DNA of 64,000 bases from Pseudomonas brassicacearum (GTDB lineage: Bacteria; Pseudomonadota; Gammaproteobacteria; Pseudomonadales; Pseudomonadaceae). The translations under genes and the position numbers were made by a program. Where the stretch lies: contig NZ_MOBK01000008.1 in NCBI RefSeq assembly GCF_003732265.1, positions 186,001-250,000 of the forward strand. Direction: 5' to 3'. Below the pieces are notes generated by a model that was given only the letters and a program-made list of their open reading frames with translations, did not search any database and was not told the origin of the DNA. How positions within the stretch are numbered: the stretch's first letter is position 1; each line of letters begins with the position of its first letter. Positions 52,755 to 61,249 of this stretch are shown here, piece after piece.

Positions 52755-53795
52755 ATGGACTATCGCCAGCTAGGCAGAACCAATCTGAACGTGAGCGCCA
52801 TCTGCCTCGGAACCATGACCTGGGGCGAGCAAAACAGCGAGGCTGAAGCCTTCGCGCAGATTGAACGGGCCAAAAGTGCCGGGATCAATTTCATCGACAC
52901 GGCCGAGATGTACCCGGTGCCGCCCAAGGCCGAAACCTACGCCACCACCGAGCGCTACATCGGCAATTACTTCAAAAGCCGCGGCGATCGCGCCGACTGG
53001 ATTCTCGCCAGCAAGATCGCCGGCCCGGGCAACACCATCGACTACATCCGCGACAAAAACCTGCGTCACAACCGCCAACACATCACCGAAGCCGTGGATG
53101 CGAGCCTGAAACGCCTGCAAACCGACTACATCGACCTTTACCAACTGCACTGGCCGGAACGCAGCACCAACTTCTTCGGCCAGCTGGGTTACAAGCACAA
53201 GAGCGAAGCCAACCTCACGCCGCTGGAAGACACCCTCGAAGCGCTGGACGAACAGGTCAAGGCCGGCAAGATCCGCCACATCGGCCTGTCCAATGAAACG
53301 CCGTGGGGCACCATGCGCTTCCTCGCCCTGGCCGAAGCCCGTGGCTGGCCACGCGCCGTGTCGATCCAGAACCCGTACAACCTGCTCAACCGCAGCTTCG
53401 AAGTCGGCCTGGCAGAAATTGCCATTCGTGAACAATGCGGCTTGCTCGCGTATTCGCCGCTGGCGTTCGGTTTCCTGTCGGGCAAGTACGAAGGTGGCGC
53501 GCGCCCACCAAAAGGCCGCCTGAGCCTCTACAGCCGCTTCAGCCGCTATTTCAACCCACAGTCGGAAGCAGCATGCAGCCGTTACGTGGCACTGGCCCGT
53601 GAACACGATCTGGACCCGGCGCAGATGGCGCTGGCATTCGTGACTCAGCAACCGTTCGTCACCAGCAACATCATTGGCGCGACGACGATGGAGCAACTAG
53701 AGAGCAATATCGCCAGCTTCGAGCTGAAGCTGTCGGATGAAGTGCTGGAGGGGATTGAGGCGATTCACAAGGATCACCCGAACCCTGCGCCTTGA
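52755..53795 (+). CDS. tas: NADP(H)-dependent aldo-keto reductase, Tas-like
   Basis: A 346-residue aldo-keto reductase, the same length as E. coli Tas and with the same landmarks: GTMTWGEQNSEAEAFAQI, NFIDTAEMYPVPP with the catalytic Asp and Tyr, SLKRLQTDYIDLYQLHW, NPYNLLNRSFEVGLAEI and the cofactor-binding IIGATTMEQLESNI near the C-terminus, ending PAP. Enzymes of this type reduce carbonyls; the natural substrate is unclear. ATG at 52755 follows aaggag, so the longer frame from 52701 is rejected. Monocistronic. Confidence 0.93.
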   Translation: MDYRQLGRTNLNVSAICLGTMTWGEQNSEAEAFAQIERAKSAGINFIDTAEMYPVPPKAETYATTERYIGNYFKSRGDRADWILASKIAGPGNTIDYIRDKNLRHNRQHITEAVDASLKRLQTDYIDLYQLHWPERSTNFFGQLGYKHKSEANLTPLEDTLEALDEQVKAGKIRHIGLSNETPWGTMRFLALAEARGWPRAVSIQNPYNLLNRSFEVGLAEIAIREQCGLLAYSPLAFGFLSGKYEGGARPPKGRLSLYSRFSRYFNPQSEAACSRYVALAREHDLDPAQMALAFVTQQPFVTSNIIGATTMEQLESNIASFELKLSDEVLEGIEAIHKDHPNPAP

Positions 53796-53812
53796 TCGCC
53801 TGATAAAAAGCC

Positions 53813-53910
53813 TTCGCGAGCAAGCCCGCTCCCACATTCGACCGCATTCTTATGAGAGAACTCGGTTAAATGTGGGAGCGGCGGTGCGACGACTCGACTT
53901 GCTCGCGAAG
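53813..53910. repeat. REP-type inverted pair with interrupted right arm
   Basis: The left copy (53813-53836) is standard. The right copy starts tgtgggagcgg at 53871, then carries about 16 extra bases (cggtgcgacgactcga region, 53882-53897) before ttgctcgcgaag to 53910. The extra bases split the stem at its centre. Confidence 0.75.
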
Positions 53911-53932
53911 GCGTCAGTCCAGTCACCGCAAA

Positions 53933-55069
53933 TTACAGCGACCGCGCAATAATCTCCTTCATGATTTCATTGGTCCCCGCATAAATCCGCTGCACTCGCG
54001 CATCTGCCCACGCCCGGGCAATCGGGTATTCCCACATAAATCCATAGCCGCCATGCAGCTGCACGCACTCGTCGAGCACCTTGCATTGCAGGTCCGTGCC
54101 CCAATACTTGGCCATCGCCGCCGTCGGCACGTCCAGCTTGCCTTGCAGGTGCAGTTCCAGGCAGCGGTCGACGAAGACCCGGCCAATCTGAATCTCGGTC
54201 GCCATCTCCGCCAGTTTGAAGCGAGTGTTCTGGAAATCGGCAATCGCCTTGCCGAACGCCTTGCGCTCACGGGTGTAGTCCAGCGTCCATTGCAGTGCAG
54301 CTTCTGCCGAAGCAAGCCCGCCGATGGCCACGGTGAGGCGCTCTTGCGGCAACTCCTGCATCAGGTAAGCGAAGCCCATCCCGGCTTGCCCCAACAGGTT
54401 CTCCTTGGGTACCCGAACGTCCTGGAAGAATAGTTCCGACGTGTCCTGGGCCTTCATCCCGACCTTTTCCAGACGCTTGCCCTTGTCGAAACCGGGGGTG
54501 TCGGCCTCGACCAGAAACAGGCTGGTACCCTTGGCGCCAGCCTTCGGATCGGTCTTGGCCACCACGATCACCAGGTCCGCCAGAAAGCCGTTGGTGATGA
54601 AGGTTTTCGAACCGTTGATGACGTACTCGTCGCCATCCAGCACCGCCGTGGTCTTCACCCCTTGCAGGTCGGAACCGGCCCCCGGCTCGGTCATGGCAAT
54701 CGCCGTAACCATCTCGCCGGACACCAGTTTCGGCAGGTACTTGTGCTTCAGCGCCTCACTGCCGTAATGCAGGATGTACGGCGCCACAATGTCCGAATGC
54801 AGGGAAAAACCGATCCCGGTCAACCCCAGGCGCCCGACCTCTTCGATCACCACCGCGCTGTACAAAAAGTCTGCGCCCAACCCGCCGTATTCCTCCGGCA
54901 GATGCGAACACAACATCCCCGCCTCCCCTGCCTTGTTCCAGAGTTTGCGGTCGATATAGCCTTGTTTTTCCCATTGCGCATGGAACGGAACAGCCTCTTT
55001 TTCCAGGAACGTTCGCACGCTGTCGCGGAAAAGTTCGTGCTCGGAACTGAACAAGGTTCTGGGGATCAT
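53933..55069 (-). CDS. Acyl-CoA dehydrogenase, long-chain type
   Basis: A 378-residue flavoenzyme that introduces the alpha-beta double bond in an acyl-CoA. FAD-binding stretches AIAMTEPGAGSDLQGV and FITNGFLADLVIVVAKTD are present. The end DARVQRIYAGTNEIMKEII has alanine where medium- and short-chain enzymes carry the catalytic glutamate (YEGT). The alternative base seen in long-chain and isovaleryl types is available in MQELPQERL. The sequence looks most like vertebrate-type LCAD. It is divergent from an AraC-type regulator across 144 bases. Confidence 0.92.
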   Translation of the reverse strand: MIPRTLFSSEHELFRDSVRTFLEKEAVPFHAQWEKQGYIDRKLWNKAGEAGMLCSHLPEEYGGLGADFLYSAVVIEEVGRLGLTGIGFSLHSDIVAPYILHYGSEALKHKYLPKLVSGEMVTAIAMTEPGAGSDLQGVKTTAVLDGDEYVINGSKTFITNGFLADLVIVVAKTDPKAGAKGTSLFLVEADTPGFDKGKRLEKVGMKAQDTSELFFQDVRVPKENLLGQAGMGFAYLMQELPQERLTVAIGGLASAEAALQWTLDYTRERKAFGKAIADFQNTRFKLAEMATEIQIGRVFVDRCLELHLQGKLDVPTAAMAKYWGTDLQCKVLDECVQLHGGYGFMWEYPIARAWADARVQRIYAGTNEIMKEIIARSL

Positions 55070-55213
55070 GCGGCACCTGTGGTTATTGTTAGAGGAATGG
55101 CCCCTCAGAGACTAAGCCTCACATCCGACACAGGACACTGGACACATCAGACAAAAAATAAGACGATCCAGCCGTTTGATGACCACTTTCCCTTATAAAA
55201 ATAAAGTTGAATT

Positions 55214-56209
55214 ATGTCTAAGCAAGTCTCCACGCCCCTGCGGCGCGTCAGCATCCTGGCGATCGACCGGGTTTTCGCTTCCACCCTCCTGCAAGCCAAA
55301 GATTTCTTCCATCTGGCCAGCCTGCGCTATGGGAAACAGTTGGGCCAGGGCCTGACGCCAGCGTTTGAAACCCGGTTGGTCAGCCCCGACGGCAAGCCGG
55401 TGAACAGCTTCAGCGATGTGATCATCCCGGTAGACGGCGGCCTGGAAAACGCCGACATCATCATCCTCCCCGCCTTCTGGGACGACTTCGAGACGCTCTG
55501 CAAACGTTATCCACAGGTCCTGCCATGGCTGCGCGAGCAACATGCCCGCGGTGCGGTGTTGTGCGGTGAAGCAACCGGGGTGTTCTGGCTCGCCGAAGCC
55601 GGCCTGCTCAATGGCAAGGAAGCGACCACGTACTGGCGCTTCTTCAACGCGTTCGCCGAGCGCTACCCACAGGTTCAGCTGAATCAGGACAAGCACCTGA
55701 CCGACGCCGACAACCTGTATTGCGCCGGTGGCACCACGTCGGCCTGCGACCTCTATATCTACCTGATCGAGCGCTTCTGCGGCGCCAACGTATCGCAGGC
55801 CGTGGCGCGGGATATCCTCTACGAAGTCCAGCGCAGCTATTCCCCGGGTCGGATCGGTTTTGGCGGCCAGAAGCTGCACCAGGACGTGATCATCCTGCAG
55901 ATCCAGCACTGGCTCGAAGAGCACTTCGCCGACAAATTCCGCTTCGAAGACGTCGCCCGCGAACACGGCATGAGCATCCGCAATTTCATGCGCCGCTTCC
56001 AGACCGCGACCGGCGACAAGCCGCTGCATTACCTGCAACGCCTGCGCATCGAAACCGCCAAGGGCCTGCTGTCCGGCAGCCGCAAGAGCATCAAGACCAT
56101 CAGCTATGAGGTGGGTTACGACGATGCGAGCTTCTTTGCGCGGCTGTTCCGCCAGCACACCGAGTTGTCACCGAACCAGTATCGGCAGCAGTTTCAGCAG
56201 GCCGCGTAA
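55214..56209 (+). CDS. GlxA-type AraC regulator (DJ-1/PfpI-like domain plus HTH)
   Basis: A 331-residue regulator. Residues 10 to about 195 form a DJ-1/PfpI-like domain, with the nucleophile-elbow-like cysteine in GAVLCGEATGVFWLAEAGLL. About 230-328 is a double AraC helix-turn-helix (FEDVAREHGMSIRNFMRRFQ and SIKTISYEVGYDDASFFARLFRQ). The family includes the arginine, carnitine and glycine-betaine regulators of Pseudomonas. The divergent acyl-CoA dehydrogenase is the probable target. The inducer is unknown. Confidence 0.92.
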   Translation: MSKQVSTPLRRVSILAIDRVFASTLLQAKDFFHLASLRYGKQLGQGLTPAFETRLVSPDGKPVNSFSDVIIPVDGGLENADIIILPAFWDDFETLCKRYPQVLPWLREQHARGAVLCGEATGVFWLAEAGLLNGKEATTYWRFFNAFAERYPQVQLNQDKHLTDADNLYCAGGTTSACDLYIYLIERFCGANVSQAVARDILYEVQRSYSPGRIGFGGQKLHQDVIILQIQHWLEEHFADKFRFEDVAREHGMSIRNFMRRFQTATGDKPLHYLQRLRIETAKGLLSGSRKSIKTISYEVGYDDASFFARLFRQHTELSPNQYRQQFQQAA

Positions 56210-56234
56210 ACCTTAGAGCCCATCACAATCCAAA

Positions 56235-56324
56235 TGTGGGAGCGGGCTTGCTCGCGAAAGCGATATGTCAGTCGACATCAATGTTGAATGTCAGACCGCA
56301 TTCGCGAGCAAGCCCGCTCCCACA
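56235..56324. repeat. REP-type pair in opposite (outward) order (family 1)
   Basis: Here the tgtgggagcgggcttgctcg copy comes first (56235-56258) and the inverted copy second (56301-56324), the reverse order of the other pairs. Confidence 0.8.
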
Positions 56325-56361
56325 TTGGATCTGCGCTGGATTCGAGGTCTGTTCAAGGCAT

Positions 56362-56395
56362 AAAAAAAGGGCCTGCAAATGCAGGCCCTTTTTTT
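56362..56395. terminator. Bidirectional terminator between the AraC gene and zapE
   Basis: The stem aaaaaaagggcctgc / gcaggcccttttttt with a 4-base loop serves both convergent genes. Confidence 0.9.
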
Positions 56396-56409
56396 GTTTC
56401 CGAATCGTC

Positions 56410-57504
56410 CTACGGCTTATGCGCCCGGGACAGGAATTCGTGCGACTGCATTTCCAGCAGACGGCTGAGCGTGCGCTGGAATTCGAAGTTCAGGCGACCG
56501 CCGGTGTAGAGGTCTTTGAGCTCGACTTCGGCGGAAATGATCAACTTTACGTTACGGTCGTAGAACTCGTCGACCATGTTGATAAAGCGACGGGCGATGT
56601 CGTCGGTGGTGACGCTCATCTGCTCGACACCGCTGAGCAACACGGCGTGGAAGATCTTGCCCAGTTCGATGTAATCGTTCTGGCTGCGCGGGCCGTCGCA
56701 CAGTTCGCGGAAGTCGAACCAGGCCACGTCATCACACGTACGTACCGCGCGGATGGCGCGATTCTCGATCATCAGCACGTCGTTCTCGACCGCGGCCGTG
56801 CACTCCGGCGTCAGCGCACGGAAGCTCTTGCGCAGGCTTTCCTCAGCGGCTTCGTCCAGCGGGAAGTGGAACAGCTCTGCTTGCTCAAGATGACGCAGAC
56901 GGTAATCGACGCCGCTGTCGACATTGACGATGTCGGTGTTCTGCTTGATCAGCGCGATGGCCGGCAGGAAGCGCGCGCGTTGCAGGCCGTCCTTGTACAG
57001 ACCGTCCGGCACGATGTTCGAGGTCGCGACCAGGGTCACGCCATTCTTGAACAGCTCTTCCATCAGCGTGCCGAGAATCATCGCGTCGGTGATGTCGGAG
57101 ACGAAGAATTCATCGAAGCAGATCACTCGCGACTCGTCGGAGAAACGCTTGGCGATGATGGTCAGCGGGTTCTTTTCGCCGCCAAGGGTCTTCATCTCTT
57201 CGTGCACACGCTTCATGAAGCGGTGGAAGTGAGTCCGGGTCTTTTCCTTGAACGGCAGCGCTTCGAAGAAGGTGTCGACCAGGTAAGTCTTGCCGCGACC
57301 CACGCCGCCCCAGAAGTACAGGCCCTTGACCGGCGCCTGCTCTTTCTTGCCAAACAGTTTGCCGAACAGGCCCGGCTTGCTCTGCGAGGCCGCGACCAGA
57401 TCGTCGTACAGACGCTGCAAATGGCGCACGGCAGTTTCCTGCGCGGCATCATGGAAGAATTCCGGGCGCTTCAGATCAGCTTGATATCGTTCTAGGGGCG
57501 TCAT
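56410..57504 (-). CDS. zapE: Cell division ATPase ZapE
   Basis: A 364-residue AFG1/LACE1-type AAA-like ATPase. Walker A is FWGGVGRGKTYLVDTF, Walker B is VICFDEFFVSDITDAM, and the sensor region is VTLVATSNIVPDGLYKDG. ZapE interacts with the Z ring in E. coli and matters under low oxygen or heat. The C-terminal RTLSRLLEMQS fits the family. Monocistronic, ending against a terminator. Confidence 0.96.
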   Translation of the reverse strand: MTPLERYQADLKRPEFFHDAAQETAVRHLQRLYDDLVAASQSKPGLFGKLFGKKEQAPVKGLYFWGGVGRGKTYLVDTFFEALPFKEKTRTHFHRFMKRVHEEMKTLGGEKNPLTIIAKRFSDESRVICFDEFFVSDITDAMILGTLMEELFKNGVTLVATSNIVPDGLYKDGLQRARFLPAIALIKQNTDIVNVDSGVDYRLRHLEQAELFHFPLDEAAEESLRKSFRALTPECTAAVENDVLMIENRAIRAVRTCDDVAWFDFRELCDGPRSQNDYIELGKIFHAVLLSGVEQMSVTTDDIARRFINMVDEFYDRNVKLIISAEVELKDLYTGGRLNFEFQRTLSRLLEMQSHEFLSRAHKP

Positions 57505-57595
57505 AATTCGTTAGCAAGGCAACAAAAACGGGCCGTCACTGTAGCGACGGCCCGGGGGAATGGCAATCGGCCCTTGGTCGGGTCGAGCCGCTGAT

Positions 57596-58951
57596 TTATT
57601 CCTGAACCGGCGTCAACGCGACGCGCAGGGCGTCGATGGCGACGTCACGCGCGGTGCTGTCGACGAATGCCGGGCTGTCTGCCACGCACTCACCTTCCAG
57701 CCAGACGCTGAAGTTCAGGTCTTCGCTGCGCACGTCCAGAGGCTGGCCCGCTTGCAGTTGCTTGGTCACTTGCCCGGCGGTTTTGCCGTCGGCGAAGTTG
57801 CGCGACAACAGCAGTTGCTCGCCATCGGCTGCCAGCAGACGGAAGCGGAAACTGCCGTCGTCTTCACGGAAGCTGACAAAACGTGCGGCTTTCGCGGCTT
57901 TTTTCTTGGTGGTGGCGGCGACTTGAGTCTGCGCCACGAAAGAACGCAGGCCGACCGCTTCACGCAGTTCGTTGAGGAACGGCGTCGCGACTGCACGGGC
58001 TTTTTTGGCGCCCACTTGCAGCATGTCTTCCAAGTCCGCCGGGCGTTCGATCAACTGGTGATAACGCTCGCGGGACTCGCCCAGCTCGCTGTCCAGCAAC
58101 TGGAACAGGCGATTCTTCGCCTCACCCCAACCCAGGCCCTGCAACAGTTCGCTGCGGAATTCATCGGACTGAGCCGGCGTAGCAAACGCCTGGAACAAGG
58201 TGAACAGGTGCGAGTTGTCCGGGTCCTTGGCTTCGCCCGGCGCGCGCGAGTCGGTGACGATCCGCGAAATGGCGTCCTTCATCTCTTTGGCGCTGCTGAA
58301 CAACGGGATGGTGTTGTCGTAGCTCTTCGACATCTTGCGACCGTCGAGGCCTGGCAGTGTGGCAACGCTTTCTTCAATCAGCGCTTCAGGCATGGTGAAG
58401 AATTCTTTGCCCTGACCGAACAGATGGTTGAAACGCTGGCCGATGTCGCGGGCCATTTCGACGTGCTGGATCTGGTCACGACCGACCGGCACCTTGTGCG
58501 CGTTAAACATCAGAATGTCCGCCGCCATCAGCACCGGGTAGCTGTACAAGCCCATGGTGATGCCGGCGTCCGGGTCTTCGCCGGTCTCGACGTTCTTGTC
58601 CACCGAAGCCTTGTAGGCATGGGCGCGGTTGAGCAGGCCCTTGGCGGCTACGCAGGTCAGCAGCCAGGTCAGCTCGGGGATTTCCGGGATGTCGGACTGG
58701 CGGTAGAACGTCACGCGGTCCACATCCAGGCCACCGGCCAGCCAGGTCGCGGCGATTTCCAGACGCGAGCGCTGGATGCGCAGCGGGTCATCGCATTTGA
58801 TCAGGGCGTGGTAGTCGGCCAGGAAGTAGAACGAATCGGCATTGCTGTCACGGCTGGCAAGGATCGCCGGGCGGATGGCGCCGGCGTAGTTGCCCAGGTG
58901 CGGCGTGCCGGTGGTGGTGATGCCGGTGAGGATACGGGTACGAGTCGTCAT
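57596..58951 (-). CDS. trpS: Tryptophanyl-tRNA synthetase with extra C-terminal domain
   Basis: A 451-residue class I synthetase that charges tRNA-Trp. The HIGH-type motif is HLGN at 18-21 and KMSKS is at 206-210. The catalytic part resembles the usual roughly 335-residue enzyme. From about residue 357 to the end there is an added domain (RFVSFREDDGSFRFRLLAADGEQLLLS...), joined by an alanine/lysine-rich linker (ATTKKKAAKAA). It resembles the YegP-type (DUF1508) fold. ATG at 58951 was chosen over a longer frame because MTTRTRILTGI fits the family. A small hydrolase gene ends 24 bases upstream. Confidence 0.95.
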   Translation of the reverse strand: MTTRTRILTGITTTGTPHLGNYAGAIRPAILASRDSNADSFYFLADYHALIKCDDPLRIQRSRLEIAATWLAGGLDVDRVTFYRQSDIPEIPELTWLLTCVAAKGLLNRAHAYKASVDKNVETGEDPDAGITMGLYSYPVLMAADILMFNAHKVPVGRDQIQHVEMARDIGQRFNHLFGQGKEFFTMPEALIEESVATLPGLDGRKMSKSYDNTIPLFSSAKEMKDAISRIVTDSRAPGEAKDPDNSHLFTLFQAFATPAQSDEFRSELLQGLGWGEAKNRLFQLLDSELGESRERYHQLIERPADLEDMLQVGAKKARAVATPFLNELREAVGLRSFVAQTQVAATTKKKAAKAARFVSFREDDGSFRFRLLAADGEQLLLSRNFADGKTAGQVTKQLQAGQPLDVRSEDLNFSVWLEGECVADSPAFVDSTARDVAIDALRVALTPVQE

Positions 58952-58975
58952 GGGTAATCGCTTGTCAGACTGCAA

Positions 58976-59605
58976 TCAATTCGAAAGACGCGGCAGGATC
59001 AGATCCTTGAGATCGGTCAGCTTGCCATGAAAAAAGTGTCCGCATTCTGCCACTTTCAGCAGCTCATGGGGACGCTCGAGTTTTTCGGACCAGTCATAGA
59101 CGGCTTGCGGGTCGATCACTTCGTCGGTTTCCGGCTGGATCAGGGTCAACTCGCCGTGTTGCGGCAGTTGATCCTGATCGCCCAGACGCATGACAGCGGG
59201 CGCGACCATGAACACATGTTTCAGCTGTTCGCCCTTGGCTTCCAGGCGTCCGCCGAGACTGGCAGCAACAAAACCGCCGAAGGAGAAACCAAACAGGGTC
59301 AGTGGCAAATCCGGATGTTTTTCCCGCAGCCATTCGGCAACCGCCTGGGCGTCGTCGACTTCACCAGTGCCCATGTCATGGGTACCTTCGCTGGCACCGA
59401 CGCCACGGTAATTGAACCGCAAGGTAATCAAACCGGCGTCGCGCGCGGTACGCTGCAGGGTCGAGACCACTTTGTTGAGCATGGTGCCGCCTTGCACCGG
59501 GTTCGGATGGCAGATCAGCGCGATGCCGCGTGGCTGCTCATTATCCAGGTACAAAGCTTCCAGTTGACCCACCGGGCCATCAATCACTACAGGGGTTTCG
59601 CGCAT
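58976..59605 (-). CDS. Alpha/beta hydrolase (dienelactone-hydrolase-like)
   Basis: A 209-residue hydrolase. The nucleophile elbow is FGFSFGGFVA and the oxyanion region is CHPNPVQGGTM, with FNYRGVGASEGTHD. The catalytic acid is probably in LIQPETDEVIDPQAVYDW and the histidine in AECGHFFHGKL. It is similar to the COG2945 group of small cytoplasmic hydrolases of unknown substrate. The start MRETPVVIDGP at 59605 is preferred over the open extension to 59758, which crosses the divergent zapG start. Just upstream of trpS and probably cotranscribed. Confidence 0.88.
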   Translation of the reverse strand: MRETPVVIDGPVGQLEALYLDNEQPRGIALICHPNPVQGGTMLNKVVSTLQRTARDAGLITLRFNYRGVGASEGTHDMGTGEVDDAQAVAEWLREKHPDLPLTLFGFSFGGFVAASLGGRLEAKGEQLKHVFMVAPAVMRLGDQDQLPQHGELTLIQPETDEVIDPQAVYDWSEKLERPHELLKVAECGHFFHGKLTDLKDLILPRLSN

Positions 59606-59749
59606 AAGCAAGGAAGGAACTCCGTGACCTCGAATCGGGTCGACTCGTCTAGCAAATTGTCTGTGCCAATCTATTGCGAGTGAATCGCGGTATACAGCGC
59701 AGGTTCGAGCCGTTAACGTAAAGCAAAGCCGTTTATAGAGGAAGGACTC

Positions 59750-60184
59750 GTGGAACACTCGCTCTTAGTTTGGTTGTTACCGACTCTTGCCCTGGTTGTG
59801 GGTGTCGCCATTGGATTCCTGATCGCTCGCTTGGTGCCGAATGCCGCGCCGAGCAGCACGCAACGTCAGCTGGACGACATTCAGGAACGTTTCGACAGTT
59901 ATCAGAACGAGGTGGTGACCCACTTCAACAGCACTGCCACCCTGGTCAAGAAGCTGACTCAGAGCTATCAGGAAGTGCAGGATCACCTCGCCGAGGGCGC
60001 CAACCGCCTGGCCCTGGACGAGCAGACTCGCCAACGCCTGCTGGCCTCGCTGCACGCCGACGCGGCCGTAGCCCCACGTGAACGCCTGACGCCACCGCGC
60101 AACCAGGAGCCGCCTCGCGACTACGCACCCAAATCCCCGAACGCACCGGGCATGCTCGATGAGCATTACGGCCTGAAGAAGTAA
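59750..60184 (+). CDS. zapG: ZapG/YhcB family inner-membrane protein (DUF1043)
   Basis: A 144-residue protein. One membrane helix (about 6-28, VWLLPTLALVVGVAIGFLIARLV) is followed by a coiled coil (about 38-100, RQLDDIQERFDSYQNEV) and a disordered, proline-rich tail. Homologues link division and envelope growth (YhcB in E. coli, ZapG in others). The start is GTG at 59750 after gaggaagga, the only good ribosome site. It is followed by a terminator. Confidence 0.9.
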   Translation: MEHSLLVWLLPTLALVVGVAIGFLIARLVPNAAPSSTQRQLDDIQERFDSYQNEVVTHFNSTATLVKKLTQSYQEVQDHLAEGANRLALDEQTRQRLLASLHADAAVAPRERLTPPRNQEPPRDYAPKSPNAPGMLDEHYGLKK

Positions 60185-60202
60185 TCAGGTTTCGCGCAGT
60201 AT

Positions 60203-60240
60203 AAAAGCCCTCGGACGAGTGATTGTCCGGGGGCTTTTTT
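60203..60240 (+). terminator. Terminator of zapG
   Basis: The stem aaagccctcggac / gtccgggggcttt with a T run lies 19 bases after the stop. Confidence 0.85.
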
Positions 60241-60271
60241 GTTCTGGAGGTGCGGTGTCTGTTCTGGCCCC

Positions 60272-60336
60272 TTCGCGAGCAGGCTCGCTCCCACAAGGGG
60301 AACGCGATCAATTGTGGGGGCGAGCCTGCTCGCGAA
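60272..60336. repeat. REP-type inverted pair (family 1)
   Basis: Facing copies at 60272-60295 and 60313-60336 of the cgagcaggctcgctccc variant; the right arm reads gtgggggcg in place of gtgggagcg. Confidence 0.85.
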
Positions 60337-60356
60337 GGGGTTAGAACGGATGACAC

Positions 60357-60400
60357 AAAAAAGCCCGCCCGATCTGTTGAGGATCGGGCGGGCTTTTTTT
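60357..60400. terminator. Bidirectional terminator after the OmpA-like gene
   Basis: A strong stem (aagcccgcccgatc / gatcgggcgggctt) with A and T runs lies about 40 bases beyond the OmpA-like stop. Confidence 0.9.
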
Positions 60401-60438
60401 ACGCCTGGGGTTCAGTCAGGTTGGTAAAGGTAAAACGG

Positions 60439-61146
60439 TTATTGCTGAGGATATTGCTGACCCGGAATCGCTTTCAAGTTGACTTCAACGCGGCGGTTCT
60501 GTGCCCGACCATTGGCATCACCGTTGCTGGCAATCGGGTTATCGGGGCCGGCACCGCGAGCCGACAGGTTGGCACCGCTCACGCCTTGCGACGTCAGGTA
60601 GGTCGCCACGCTCTGCGCACGACGTTGGGACAGGTCCATGTTGTGCTGACGCGCACCGGTGCTGTCGGTATAGCCGACGATCTCGATCTGGTTCTGGTTG
60701 AACTCCTTGAGCGAGCCCGCCAGGTTGTTCAACGGCTGATAGAAACTTGGAGCGATGTTCGCCGAATCGGTGGCAAACGTGATGTTGCCCGGCATGATCA
60801 GCTTGATCTGATCGCCCTGGCGCTGCACTTCAACCCCGGTGTTGGCCATGCTGGCGCGCAGCTTTTTCTCTTGCTGGTCGGCGTAGTAACCGTAACCGGC
60901 GGCGGAAGCACCCACCACCGCTGCGCCGATCAGCGCGCCCTTGCCACGGTTATCGTGGTTGATCGCGGCACCGGCCAAAGCACCCGCCAAGGCACCGAGA
61001 CCACCGTATTTAGCGGTTTTGCTCATGCCTTCGGAGCCGGTATCAGCCTGCCCCTGAGGCTGGCCATTGTAAGGGTTGGGCGAAGCACAGCCAGACAGCA
61101 AGGCCACTGCGGTAGCGACAATAATCAAAGGACGCATGGTGAACAT
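60439..61146 (-). CDS. OmpA-family lipoprotein with glycine-zipper domain
   Basis: A 235-residue lipoprotein. The lipobox LLSGC places the lipid on Cys20. A glycine-zipper segment follows (AKYGGLGALAGALAGAAINHDNRGKGALIGAAVVG). The C-terminal OmpA domain (about 110-225) binds peptidoglycan, with NQIEIVGYTDSTG and NMDLSQRRAQSVATYL. It should tether the outer membrane to the cell wall. ATG at 61146 is preceded by AGGAG six bases away; a second ATG three codons later is less likely. The family is YiaD-like. Single gene with its own terminator. Confidence 0.93.
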   Translation of the reverse strand: MFTMRPLIIVATAVALLSGCASPNPYNGQPQGQADTGSEGMSKTAKYGGLGALAGALAGAAINHDNRGKGALIGAAVVGASAAGYGYYADQQEKKLRASMANTGVEVQRQGDQIKLIMPGNITFATDSANIAPSFYQPLNNLAGSLKEFNQNQIEIVGYTDSTGARQHNMDLSQRRAQSVATYLTSQGVSGANLSARGAGPDNPIASNGDANGRAQNRRVEVNLKAIPGQQYPQQ

Positions 61147-61249
61147 TAAGAGCTCCTACTTTTTGCATTCTGTGGTGCAACGGACTTAAGCATTGGACCT
61201 TTGCGGGCGTTGGATCGTCGCGCCGGTCAAAAATTCCCTGTGTTACAAA

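Noticed and set aside
2591..60336. Regular inverted repeats considered as CRISPR or IS ends
   Set aside because: The copies are isolated pairs kilobases apart, without regular spacers, cas genes or transposases. They fit REP elements.
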